In this document: in pieces, positions 34,071-45,672 of the stretch
How positions within the stretch are numbered: position 1 is the first letter of the stretch
How the letters are laid out: each line of letters begins with the position of its first letter
DNA from: Maratus speciosus
Lineage: Eukaryota; Arthropoda; Arachnida; Araneae; Salticidae
Direction: 5' to 3'
Length of the DNA stretch: 64,000 bases
Assembly: GCA_963932465.1 (NCBI GenBank)
Contig: OZ010798.1
Location: 15,794,981 to 15,858,980 of the forward strand
Translations under genes and position numbers: made by a program
The notes under the pieces: generated by a model
Databases searched by the model: none
The model's input: the letters and a program-made list of their open reading frames with translations, nothing else
What the model was told of the DNA's origin: nothing

Positions 34071-34716
34071 GAGTAGAATCTCTTTTATCCGAAACCCTTT
34101 TAACCGAAACTCTCGGTTAACCGAAATCCATTTTTAAAGCTTTTTTTAAATATATATATCACATTACTTGTGTGCAAAATCCATTTTGAGAGCATTCCTT
34201 GTGTGCAAGCGGTCCTTTGTCAGTACATATAAATATTTTCGATCCCTTTCGATTCCCCCTTTCTTAAAGTTCCTTAGAATTTAATTTGAGTTCCCGTAAG
34301 CTGCAAAGTTGAAGGAAGAAAACGGACACATTAGCAATTCTGAAGCTTGTGAATGTTTTGCAAAAGGATTGGCATGGCTGGAGCAGCAGAAAGACTGTGA
34401 TAGTGGAGAACTAATTATATTAAAACACTCCGTGAATGATCTTCTAAGCAAAGACAATCGAAACTGCGACGAACAAAACATTTTTTAAACCCCTTGTGAT
34501 ATATATAAAAGGTACTTAATTTCAAACTTAAAATTCAGGTAATTTATTCTTGTTTCTATTTTGTTATTATTTTTATTAAGCACTTGTTACCATAATAAGA
34601 AATATTGCATGTATTTCTCATTAATCTTAAAAAGGAAGCATTCTAGATTATCCCAAAATTTCGATTTCCCAAAAGATGGTAGGTCCCAATTACTTTGGAT
34701 AATTGAGGTTCTACTG
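34071..34716 (+). mobile_element. Tigger/pogo derivative retaining a transposase tail
   Basis: TA-flanked, 646 bp. The left end is GAGTAGAATCTCTTTTATCC and the right end is the inverse of CAGTAGAACCTCAATTATCC, with CCGAAA/CCGAAATCC repeats inside. Internally deleted, as is the element at 23978, but with different termini and thus a separate family. Confidence 0.82.
34300..34488 (+). pseudogene. Tigger transposase C-terminal fragment
   Basis: An open plus-strand stretch after a TAA at 34297, ending at TAA 34486-34488. It reads SEACECFAKGLAWLEQQKDC and then ELIILKHSVNDLL, matching the Tigger tail pattern. It keeps about 60 codons and no catalytic core. Confidence 0.72.
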
Positions 34717-34718
34717 TA

Positions 34719-35043
34719 TTAAGTTTTCTAGACACCTCCCTCCTCTAATATTTTCTTTGCATTTTTGCATCAATCCAAAGAATGTCCAAATTTGCTCTTA
34801 AAAAGGTGGAATTCCTCCTTTAGGAGGAACTCCTTCAGCCCTGATTATCTAAGACCACACTGTCATTTTTACTTACCAACATAAAAAAAAACTTAAATTA
34901 TTTGAAGCGGTGTTGAAATATAACTTTTAAATAGAATTTTAGAAAAGTGACCAACACATTAAGATGCAAATGCAATCTTTGATTATTCAAAGCAAAGTTA
35001 TGCTGATAAAGATTTAGTTCTGTATGTCTATGCAATGGCATAA
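34719..35043. other. AT-rich sequence, no gene seen
   Basis: No coding region recognised. A short inverted GGAGGAA/TTCCTCC motif lies near 34810-34830. Confidence 0.5.
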
Positions 35044-35251
35044 TTAACCTTCCGTCTACCAGACGGGTCCATTGGACCCGACATGTACATTCAAAATATT
35101 TATTCAAACCAGAAATTTCTTCAAAACAAACTAAATGTATAAATAAGACAATAATAAGTTAAATAAACAAATTAAATAGTTTTAAGTAAAAATTCTGGTG
35201 TAGAATGTTTTTATAAAACTTGAGTAAAATTTCCGGTAGTTCTAGGGTTAA
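35044..35251. mobile_element. 200-bp TTAA-flanked MITE (piggyBac type)
   Basis: TTAA at 35044-35047 and 35248-35251. Inside, the left end is CCTTCCGTCTACCAGACGGG and the right end, reversed, is CCCTAGAACTACCGG. A palindrome CGGGTCCATTGGACCCG lies by the left end. No coding sequence. Confidence 0.65.
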
Positions 35252-35309
35252 AGACTGAACAATCCCGCATGGATATGGGTTTGCATAAAAATTTAGAAAA
35301 TGCAGTGTG

Positions 35310-35700
35310 CGAAAGCTTGAAATATAAATAAAAACATGCATATTAACTTGATAAACGTTAAGTGTTACACAACAAGTGCATTTACAATGCCATTGATAAT
35401 TAAAACGAATTTCTAAATAGAACGAAATTTTCGGGAACATTTATTTCATTTGCAAACAATTAGAATTTAAATATTTTATATGCAAAATGTTTTGTGGAAT
35501 ACTGTTAGAGAAAGAACAAACTACATTTAAATCTTTATTTTTTGCAGTTTCTTTTTAGTTTCTTACGTACAAAAATTAGAAATATGTAAAATATGCAATT
35601 TATCACACACCAGTATCACTGCTGTGTACTTTCTGGATTTTACAAGTATAAATTTTTTTTTATGGTTATTGGATTACCTGTAATTTCCATATCATTTTTA
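35310..35700 (-). repeat. third fragment of the zinc-finger upstream region, copy 3
   Basis: Aligns with 30184-32400 minus its two insertions. The match starts at the TTTATATTTCA intron end and includes CAATGGCATTGTAAATGCAC. Sequence beyond the splice-acceptor-like point (below about 35319) no longer matches the first exon or fingers of the other copies, so this is a partial duplicate. Confidence 0.65.
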
Positions 35701-35767
35701 TTTATTAACGACTAAAACTATTAAAATACGAGAACTGTTAAATAAAGAATGATCGTAATTTTTAATA

Positions 35768-36461
35768 CAGTAGACTCCCTTAAATGCGCAACATTAAAAT
35801 CCGCTCATCATAGCAGATGTAAACAATGAAAATTTTAGTTCAGATATAGGGGCAAAATTCCAGAATATTTAAGTTTTAAATCACCTGTATCTATTATTAT
35901 ATCTAATACTCGATAATATGACTGAACTCATGATTTTTCATGAAGGAAATTCACTATCTTCTCTTAATTTCTGAAGAAAATCAACATATTGCTGATATCA
36001 CTGTTAATCACAATCTTTTAACCAAATATATTTATGTATTAATCAAGCTTTTTTGGTTATTAAGACTGGCTAAACCTGAAATAAAACTTCCTTAATTTAT
36101 TATATTGATGTGAATTAATAAGGTACCTTTATCAGGAAAGTTTCATTAAATAATTCAAGGAAAATGTATCTCATTTATTATGCATATTTAATTATACATT
36201 ATTAATATTTATTCGACCATTACTTTTCATAATTTAATCATTTTTAAAATTATCTTACTTTTTATCATTTTAGTTTATTACTTTACTTAATTACTTTAAT
36301 ATTTTACTATTATTGCAAGCATTCGTCATAATTTTGATTGCATTATTAGATCTTAATTACTGTTTATAAAATTTAAACAAAGCAATGACCGGAAATCTGC
36401 AACATTCTAAAATCCGCACAACCTCTGGTACCAAGCTGTGCGGATTTGAGGGAGTCTACTG
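35768..36461. mobile_element. pogo-like family B element, copy 2 (subfamily 1)
   Basis: TA-flanked, 694 bp, CAGTAGACTCCCTTAAAT to GAGGGAGTCTACTG. Internal sequence closely follows copy 1, including CTGAAATAAAACTTCCTTA. Non-coding. Confidence 0.82.
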
Positions 36462-36463
36462 TA

Positions 36464-37390
36464 TTAGCATATCTTCACTCATCGTCTAAATTTTAATGGT
36501 GCTTTTTAAGATAATTCATATTCAATGCAGTATACTTGTCCCACATATTTTCGCACTTCAAAAACATTCTGGAAATCACTTTTTAGGTGCATTCGTAATT
36601 ATATAAATACATAGAAGCTGTAGTCGTCGTTCAGTCCGTCCTCATATAACGAAGCAAAAACTACCCAACCGAATGGTCTGAAATTTTAAATATATAATTG
36701 TTGCAAAATTTTGTAGAGTCGCTTCAAATTTTATGAAAATCGGACGTATAGCTTAATTACAGGGACAATCAAAAGCTTTCAGTTACATTACGGCCAATGG
36801 GAAGAAAATTATTTCAAGTGCATTTTAAAGATGTTACAGCGTTTTGAACGGAATGAAATGGATAGGCACTTAGGAAGTGCACTAAAATATACATTCAATA
36901 CAATATGCGGTTCAAAAAATATTTATAAAATTAGTTATAGTACGAACGCACCTCAATTGCCTCGTTTGATGTGTAATTTCCAATTTGTTTTAAAAAGTCC
37001 CTCAAAATGGCCTTCGGATTCTAATGATGAAAATTCACATCTTACGAAAGTGTCCTTCACATTAGGTAATCCATCTCATCTTCCTGTAACATCACCTTCA
37101 AATTTAAACTTATTTCCACATGAACATCCTGTTGTTCGGGTATGAAGAGTCTCGTAAGTCAGAGTGGACAAACAAGTTTCATTTTCAAATTTCAGTTATC
37201 AACGGTTGGCTGGCACACCGTTATAACGGCACTATTTTAAAAAGTTCTTGTATCTAACGATCTTTTCTGACAATACGAGTAATAATGACGGTATTAATGT
37301 TGATTTCTGTAAGCTGAGTTACAGAAATTCCGGGTTCATATATCCTTTGAAGATGATTATTTTTCTCTTCCTTAAACATCTGATTTAACT
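36464..37390 (+). other. unassigned region with a 104-codon ATG frame (36831-37145)
   Basis: The plus-strand frame starts with a true ATG at 36831 and ends at TGA 37143-37145. The sequence is rich in Ser, Asn and Pro toward the C-terminus (LGNPSHLPVTSPSNLNLFP). No domain, signal peptide or membrane segment was recognised. It could be a fragment of a mobile-element protein or chance. The preceding 240 bp (AAAACTACCCAACCGAATGG) have the look of a dispersed repeat. Confidence 0.3.
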
Positions 37391-40300
37391 AAGGATCGAC
37401 AGAAACTGGTTTTTTAAGACCGAAATAGAAACCGAATTTCGGTAATCTTCCTATTTTCGGTCGAAAACGAAAATGTCCATTTTTTTGTAATTAATAGATA
37501 CAAAAATATACATAATTATCAATTAGTAAAACGTGTTTATTAATTATACGTAACTATTAATTAATTATATATGTGGTTGATTTTCAAAATACTTGTACAT
37601 TTGGGAAATTTTTCCCAAATAAAAAAAATCTTTAAATTACAATTTGTAAAAATGTTGGATGATAGTAAAACGTTTCTTTTATATAAAATTTAAAACAGCA
37701 GTTCACTTTTTGATTTGGGATGTCAAATAAAAAATAAAATATGAACTTGCAACGGTAAAATGTTCCTCTCTGTTACGGACAGTCAAAAAGTTTTACAGAT
37801 GATTGCTACTTTCAGAAAATGCTAATTGTTGTTTTGTTATGATTATTTTTATTATTGTGAAATACAAAGGATTTCCCCTCTGTTACTTTTTATGGAAAAA
37901 TCATAAGTTTCAATTAAATGTGCATTCACATTTTTTCAGATAACTTATAAAAAAATATTACATAAATAAAATATTAGCTAAAGTTACGCAGTTAATAATT
38001 CAAAATGATGTTTGATAAATTTTTTAGTGAAATAACCCAACTTAAATTCACGGAAACAGAGTGGGGAAAAGTAACAGAGGTGAAAGCTGATAGTTGAGCT
38101 ATTTGCAATGAAATATTTGTATTGGCAATGAGTATTTTTTAAATTTCAGATAATATATAATGAATTGATAAGTTAAAACTATTCAAAATAGAGCAAAAAG
38201 TTTTTTTAAGCTTAGTACAATATATTACAAGTGCAAAAAGTAAATTTCAATGTTCAACGTATAGGAATACAATTATTTTTTAAATATGCTCACATTTTCA
38301 TTTAATCTTGCAGTTTACATTTTATCAGAAGTATTTGAGTTACAAAACAAAAACTAATATTCAAAACTGAACAATCTTCGTTTACAATTTTTCACTGATA
38401 TCTGCACTGTAACCAAATTCCTAGCAATATCTTCATAACATTTTTAAAAATTGGTTTTTTTTGCCATTTTTTAGAAAAATTTTTGGTTTATGCCACACAT
38501 TGTATGTATTTTAATTTCCTTTATACTACATATTACTGTTACATATACCAGTGCAATTAACTAAGAGTTTTACAATATCTACAAAATTAACTGAAATATT
38601 TCAAAATATGTAAAAAACACATATTTTTTATTAAAAATTACTATTTATTTATATTTTAGTACCTATAAAATAATTATCACATAGAGCTTAGATTATGGTT
38701 CAGAACATAATGAGTAATATGGAAAGCATTTTGTCAAAATTTCACTAAAATATGTTTAACCCTCCATGGTAGCATACATGCTACCACCAGCTTTTCTAAT
38801 TTAGTGATTTTCTAATTCGGATATTCCAAATTCATACCAGAAAATTAAAATAGCAATATTTGCTATATTTAATAACAGAAATTCCATATTTAAATAAAGC
38901 AAAATTTATTAAATAAATAAATTAATAATTAAATTTATATAATAATTAATTAAATTAAATTAACTAGGATAAAATAAACATCAGCTATAAAATATAGGTT
39001 AATAAATTTTTGCACTGAAAAAAAAGTTCTACTTTCCGATGAAAATCCTTACCTTGTGGAAAATATTTTAAAAATTATAACTAGAAATAGATACTTATTA
39101 TATTTTGAAAAAATATTTATAATATATTATTTTATTAAACATAAATGCTAAATGACTACAATTAAAAAAGCGTTTTGTTTGAGAACATTAAAGCCTAATG
39201 TTTATGGCAACTAGCTCACCACAAAAACAAATATTTTATATTAAAAAAGAAAAATGGATATTTTTAATTCTGTTCTAAGAACACGAAACCAAAACTTGCA
39301 GCCTATTCAAGAACAATGTTTAAATAAACTTGTTCTTTTAGTAGTTTCTTACCCTGTTACTTTTTGTTCCACTCTGTTACCATGAGCATGGTAACAGAGT
39401 AAAGGTAAAAGAGGGGAAAAAACTACAAATAATTTTATTTGCACAAAGTGAATTAAGAACAAGAAAAACAAAGACTATTTATTTAAGAAGCACCATTTGA
39501 TCTTATGGTTAAAATTTTATAAAAGCATTAAAAAATAAATTTCACATAAATAAACTGGTAACAAAGGGGAAACTGAATAAAACATCCTTACCTTGTAAAA
39601 GCTTTACTTCAACACCACTGTGAAAATAGTTTTTTGACAATTTAAAAAAGGGTGGCCTCATCTAAAAATAGACTGTTCAAGGAACTGCAGAAACCCTTGT
39701 TGTCAACTTTGTAGAAATAATTTCTTACAATAAATATGGTAACAGAGGGGAAAAAATCTGGGGACAGCAATAAATTGCTCCATTTTTATTAAAAAAATGT
39801 TTTTTTAATATATGGGCTATGCTACAAAAAAGACATACAACAATTGTCACAACTAAAAAGAATTAACATTTTTGACAGTTGATTTATGATTTTACCGCAG
39901 TTAAAAAAGTAAAAAGGGAAGAGGGGACATGGCATTTTAGCTATATCTGACACATTGAAATCATAACTGCACTAATATTATTTTTAATTACTGATAACAC
40001 TTTCTCCACATTTACTCTAAACAGTCAGGAAAGTAATGTGAATGATTAAAAGAATTTTTCGAAACTTTATTTTAGTAATTAAAATTTTTTTAAATTTCGG
40101 GGACGTAGAATGTACAAGTTTTTTGAAAATGACCCATGTAGCCAAAGTTTGTTCTCTGTGCCTCATATAAAAAAGTGTAATTAATTCACCAACCACACTG
40201 AATGATTTTCTAATCACACGAATTTCCTTTAATGAAAAAAACTTAGGTATACATACCTTGATTTAAATTTTATAATGACTTTTGTAAATGATCATCTGTT

Positions 40301-40683
40301 ATACAAGAACTTTCTGAAATAAAAATTTTCTATTACTGTTAAATCTTCAGCTTTTAATGATGCACGTGAAAAACGTCTTCAAAGTTTAGTCTTATATGCA
40401 TTGCTTGCTTTTTAATGTACATTCACATCTAAGTCAGCCATGACTGATAATTATAAACAGTGAAATTCATACCAATAAATAAAGAGTGTCTCATTTCAGC
40501 CGGTAACTTCCAAATAAATGAGTAATGTTGAAAATTTCCAAAGGAAGAAACAAGATTTTAGGAATACAGATAGTTTCGGTCTGGTCGAATTTTCAGCAGT
40601 GTTTTCGCCGAAAACGAATTTGTGGTGAAACTCAAATTTTGGGCCGTAAACGAAACTAAATTTTCGGTCAATCTCCACCTCTA
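37391..40683. repeat. probable hAT-like element (CGAAA-rich ends) holding a second AT-rich element
   Basis: Blocks rich in CGGTC, CGAAAACGAAA and GACCGAAA stand at 37395-37470 and 40573-40683 in opposite senses, as in hAT sub-termini. No clean target duplication was identified. Between them the motif CTCTGTTAC/GTAACAGAG with flanking CCCCT/AGGGG recurs near 37770, 37876, 38053, 38070, 39385, 39407 and 39740, a pattern like the internal motif arrays of the GGGGAGAG elements. No gene was recognised in this 3.3-kb stretch. Confidence 0.4.
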
Positions 40684-41202
40684 ACTGTGCTACAGGTTAC
40701 AAAGAAGAACAGAGTCTTGATAAGTCTCCTATAACAGAGGTTCTCAAACTATGGTACGCGTACCAGTACTGGTACGTGAAATAAAATAAAATATACAGCT
40801 ATAACAATGAGTTGCTGGAATCCACATTCAAAACAATGAATGTAACATAATTTTGTTAGTGAGAAAAGAAGAATACCTTCTGATATCCGAAAAAGCTCTA
40901 AAATTACTGCTTGTTTTTAGCAAAATATATCTTTGTTTTAAGTTCTTTATCCTCTCTTCTTTATATAAAAAACAAATACAGGAATAAACTAAACATCTAA
41001 TCTGACTTACGTCTAAAACTAAGATTGAACCAGACATAAGGAATCAGTGTTTGATACAGCAAGCACACCCTCATAATAATTAGCAATACGAGTGAATTAG
41101 TAAGGTCACTTCTACTATATAGCTATCAATATACGCAGATATATCATTAAGCATTGTAGCTTTTTTCTATCAAAACACTATATTTTGATAATGTACATAT
41201 TA

Positions 41203-41659
41203 TTAACACTTTCATCGCGGCAATCCCGTGCTTTGTCCCACCCTCTGCGCTAAGGGCCTGAGCCGCTCCTCGCAGCGCTAAAATTGAAACAAAGCACAAA
41301 TTCATTTAAAACTTGTTTATTTTACTTTGAAAATTAATAATCAATAACAATTCTCACTCTATTGATTTGTTTGTTCGTAGAAACACACAAATCCTAAATA
41401 TTGCATAAATTATTGGGTCGTTCGGAAAATCGTGTCCATTTAGGAAAATCAATTCGTACCGGAAAATTCTGCCCGGTAATTATTAGACATTAGATACTGA
41501 AATCAATGTCTAATAATTAAATGATAGAATTTTCCGGTACGAACTGATTTTCCTTGATTGATAGCTAATATTCCTGGAAGACGAGTTATCTCGTCTCTTG
41601 TGCATAGCAAATTGCTCCTGGAAGACGAGTTATCGCGTCCCTCGCGATGAAAGTGTTAA
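41203..41659. mobile_element. TTAA-flanked MITE (ACACTTTCATCGCG ends), nested in the hAT element
   Basis: TTAA at 41203-41206 and 41656-41659, with a perfect inverted CACTTTCATCGCG at each end. It includes repeated GGAAGACGAGTTATC units near the right end. A truncated mariner MITE is nested inside it. Confidence 0.8.
41413..41563. mobile_element. mariner MITE, 3' end decayed, nested
   Basis: Starts TTGGGTCGTTCGGAAAATCG at a TA and matches the intact copy at 43170-43332 up to ACGAACTGATTTTCC, after which the last 25 or so bases are lost. Third level of nesting: mariner in piggyBac-type in hAT. Confidence 0.75.
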
Positions 41660-41838
41660 AATGTAATGATGATACAACCTTTTATTTGAATGTTAATATA
41701 AAGCAGTCAAACTAAGTACCAATTTAATAATGTAATCTCGTCCCTCGCGATGAAAGTGTTAAAATGTAATGGTGATACAACCTTTTATTTGAATGTTAAT
41801 ATAAAGCAGTGAAACTAAGTACCAATTTAATAATGTAA
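41636..41838. repeat. 103-bp tandem duplication across the MITE junction
   Basis: 41636-41738 and 41739-41838 are near identical (two substitutions noticed: TGATGATA/TGGTGATA and GTCAAAC/GTGAAAC). The unit starts inside the MITE end (CGTCCCTCGCGATG) and runs into the hAT sequence, so it formed after the MITE inserted. Confidence 0.85.
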
Positions 41839-43169
41839 CCATGCAACTAAATACAGTAAAATCTGCTCAAACGGAAGCAGAAAAGACTGAAAAAATATTT
41901 CTTTTTAGACATATTCCGTTTACACAGGTTTTTCTGTATCAGCTTCGAATTTGTAGGCTGGTGCTATGCGGAAGTATGAACTTCTATTCAGTGGTACGTC
42001 GGTCTAAAAGTTTGGGAGCCCCTATCCTATAACATATGCTTTGACTGGCGATTTCTCCATTTGAAAGCAAAATTTCCAGCAGGCATTGCTTGCTGCCACT
42101 ATAGTTCCCGTAGTCGATACGGAAAGTATTTGAACTTTCATGACAGCTGCTGACGTACTATTGGTTATAAATGAGAAAAAAAATACCACACATTCCTTAT
42201 ACAGGGTGTCCGAAAAGTCTGGAAACGGTCGAATAACTCGAGAAATACAAAGCAGATTGAAAAACGAAAATATACATGTTAAATATTTTTTAAAAAGCTA
42301 CTCAGTGATACCAAATTTGACCCTCGCAACCGACCCCCCTCCGGGGGTCAGAGGGTGTCCAACTTTGAAATCTTGAATGATAACCCCCAATTTTTATTGC
42401 AGATTCGGATTCTACGGACAAAAATACGTAACTTTTGTATTTAACATTTTTTCTAATATTCGTTGATCACGGTGTAATCGAGCAGATAAAACAGATACAT
42501 ATTTTCGTTTTCCCAATCAGGTTTTGACATCTTGAAATCTGATTGGCCAGAACTTTTAACGTCAAAGTTGCCGTCTTTTGCGGAAATAGTGTTTCTCAAA
42601 AACCATCAGTGGAGATTGTTTTCATGGCGCTTTATATGCTTTTTACATGAAAATTAATAGAAATATATTAGATTTGTTTTTTATTTGCATGTCTTTTTAT
42701 CAAGTCGATCATTTTTAAATAATAAACTGCGTATTTTGATATTTTAACGAGTAAATAAGCACCGCCCCTGACGAACAGAAAAATGATAGTATTCATTATT
42801 TGGGGGCGGAGTGTGTTGATATTCTGTGTTTCGATGTCTTCTGCTGTCAAAAAAATCACTTAATTCGGGGCCGGATGGGAGCGTATAAGTTTTTTTTTTT
42901 TAATGATCACTATAGAATAACATAAAGGAGCAAAAAAAAAAAAAAAACATATAAAATCTTTTAGTGCTGGCTGATCAAAGGATGGGAAGTAGCGTAAATT
43001 TCAGGTGGAGGAGGGTGGGATTATAGGTTTTGATGATGGATTAGTTACTGTAACTACTGACTAGCAAGTAGGGCAGAAAACATTGAAAAATTCTAATCAA
43101 TGTAATACTTTTTTTTAAATTAATATATTTTTCCATTTTAACATTTTTTTCCTAATTTTAAATTTACTA

Positions 43170-43332
43170 TTGGGTTGTACGAAAGTCGTGTCCGTTTAGG
43201 AAAATTAATTCGCACCGGAAAATCCTGCCCGGTTATTAATAGACATAGGAATCAATGTCTAATTATTAAATGATAGGATTTTCCGGTACGAACTGATTTT
43301 TCCATACGGACACGACTTTCCGAACGACCCAA
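43170..43332. mobile_element. mariner MITE, 163 bp, near-complete palindrome
   Basis: TA-flanked. TTGGGTTGTACGAAAGTCG at the left and CGACTTTCCGAACGACCCAA at the right. The inverted arms run about 57 bp, into CACCGGAAAATCCT/AGGATTTTCCGGTACG. The equivalent TA in the third arm (near 45850) is empty. Confidence 0.85.
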
Positions 43333-44439
43333 TAATTTTAAACAATTGAAAATTTTTGATCTTTTAAACTTTTGAATTTAAAATATAATTTAACTCTTTA
43401 AGCACTGCTGATTGTTTCCTGGGGGAGAAGACGTTTTAATTTTCATGGTTGAAGGATAATGTAGAAAAGTGTTTAATTATTTATTAATTATTACAATAAT
43501 ATAACAAATGTGAAAAAATATATAAACGAAAACGTTTTTTGCAGAACAAATTAAAAACAAATCAGTTTTTTCCTACATTTTTAAGCCCGAGAAGGGAAAT
43601 TTATCATATATTTCATTCAGTTACTTCGATGTTTAATGTTAAAGTTTTGAAATAAATAAGTTAGAGCTTTTGCGGACAGTGTCCTTAAAAAAGGACACAT
43701 AATTTTTATTTTACTAGCACCCAGAATATTTAATTAAAATTTTCCATTTCTAACGTATTCGAAAATAAGAAAGATTGTATTTTCCAATAAACTCGTTTAT
43801 AAATTCTGATGTCAGTCTATCATTTCATCAGTTTATAAACAGAATTACTCCGCGCCGGTAAGGGTTAAACCAAATGAACATTAAAAAATAAAAACAAAAT
43901 TTTAACAATATGATAATTTAAATACCCTAAAAATCCCTAAAATTTTCCTTCAAATTAAATCAAAATAAATCTTAGACTTTTTAAAAAATTTTTTTGTATT
44001 TTACATGTGTCTTATCATTTTGTACATACTCATCATAAGCATAATACAAAATCTGTAATACAAATATTTGCAACTTAAAAAGGAAAAAAAATTACAATTT
44101 ATTTAGATTTCTTTTTAACGGAATCTAAGTTTTTAATGGGTTTTATCTATTATATTGTTTGATTTTTTAAAATTGTTCAATTGGTTTAACTTATTTGTTA
44201 TAAAAATTTAAGAACGTAGAATTAACTGAATGAAATATATTAATAAATGCCCCTTCTAGGGCTTAAAAAATGAAGAAAATAAACTGATCTGTTTTTAATT
44301 TGTTCTGCCAATTATGTTTTAGATTATATTTTTTGTCACATAAGTTATTTTATTGTAATAATAAACAAACAATTTTTTACATTATCCTTCTGCTATGAAA
44401 ATTAACACGTTGTCTACCCGAGCAAATAATCATTACACT

Positions 44440-44648
44440 TTAACCCTTTCGAGACCGCATCGCGTACACAAATTTTATTTGGAATACACCGTGTTTTTTC
44501 AACTGTCCCCTTTACTTGTGAAATACCAAAAAATCCTTTAATTAAAAAATTAAATAATATTATTCATTTATTAATTGTGCTTAAAACAAATTCCACATGC
44601 ACCTTTTGACGATGAATATGTGTACCTCACAAATCCCGACAGAGTTAA
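44440..44648. mobile_element. TTAA-flanked MITE inside the right arm
   Basis: TTAA at 44440-44443 and 44645-44648. Ends CCCTTTCGAGACCGC and, reversed, CTCTGTCGGGATTTG. The same position in the third arm (CTTAAAGAGTTTAAT near 45789) and in the left arm (CTCTTTAAGCAC near 43395) is uninterrupted. Confidence 0.72.
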
Positions 44649-45672
44649 AGACTTAAATTATTTTTTAAATTGAAAATTTTGAAATATCAAAATTTTTCTA
44701 TTGTTTAAATTTATGAAAAAAAATGTTAAATTGAAAAATATATTAATTTACAAAAAATTATTACATTTATTAGAATTATGGAAAATATTTTTGCCCTAAT
44801 TGTTATTTTCTGATTGCAGTAACTAATCAATGATCTAAATCTCCAAACCGACCACCAACTGAATTTTACACTACTTCCCCATTCTTTGCTCCGCCCGCAC
44901 ACAAAAAAAATTATATGTACTTCTTTTTATTTTGTCCTATATGTTACTCTATAGCAATAGTAAAAAAATCCCATACACCCACCCCCTGACCACGATTTAG
45001 AGTATATAAAAGAAAAACAGCAGAAACCATCGAAATGCCGAATATCCACGCCTACCTCTACCAAAGAACGAAGATTATCTTTTTTTTCTGTTCGGAAGAG
45101 GAGAGGCATGTTTAGACATTAAAGTATTAAAACAAAACGCAGGTTAATTGATTAGAATGGACTGAAGGGATAAAATAAAAACACAAATAGAAATCTAATT
45201 CAATATATTTCTGTTAATTTGCATGGCAAAAGCATATAAAGCACTTTTGCCATCGAAACAACCTCCATTGATAGTTTTCGACAATTACAATTCCAGCTAA
45301 GGCGACCCACTTTGGCAACGGAAGCTTTGGCCCATCACATTTCGTGATTGCAGAACATGGTTGAGAAAACAAAATATGTATATGACACATTTTGCTGGAT
45401 TACACCGTCCACTACAAAGATTCGAAAAAAAATCTTAAAAGCAAAAGTTGCGCATTTTTCCCCGTAGAATTCGAGTCTGAAATAAAAAAATGGGATTATC
45501 ATTTACAATTTCGAAGTTGGAACGCCTCTGATCCCCAAGTGGTCGGGTTGGGGTGTTAACTTTGGAAACACGGGATAGCTTTTAAAAAAAATATTTAACA
45601 CGTATTTTTTTTCTATCTTATATGAATTTCTTGAGTTATTCGACCGTTTCCAAACTTTTCGGACACCCTGTA

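Larger units (their letters stand above)
40727..42032. mobile_element. hAT element with 8-bp duplication TCCTATAA
   Basis: TCCTATAA at 40727-40734 and 42025-42032. The element (40735-42024) starts CAGAGGTTCTCAAACTATGG and ends AAGTTTGGGAGCCCCTA. CAG(A/C)GGTTCTCAAAC is a well-known hAT end. A palindromic GTACC-AGTACT-GGTAC lies near the left end. No transposase is visible. It contains a nested piggyBac-type MITE. Confidence 0.85.
42202..45670. mobile_element. fold-back Tc1/mariner-like element with ~1.4-kb inverted arms
   Basis: TA-flanked. It starts CAGGGTGTCCGAAAAGTCTG and ends with the inverse. The left arm (42202 to about 43640) and right arm (about 44225-45670) match along their length, sharing GGAAACGGTCGAATAACTC, ACACCGTG/ACGGTG regions and ATTTGTTCTGC near the inner ends. 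Only about 600 bp in the centre are unpaired. No transposase was recognised. Insertions sit in single arms: a mariner MITE in the left, a piggyBac-type MITE in the right. Confidence 0.8.
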
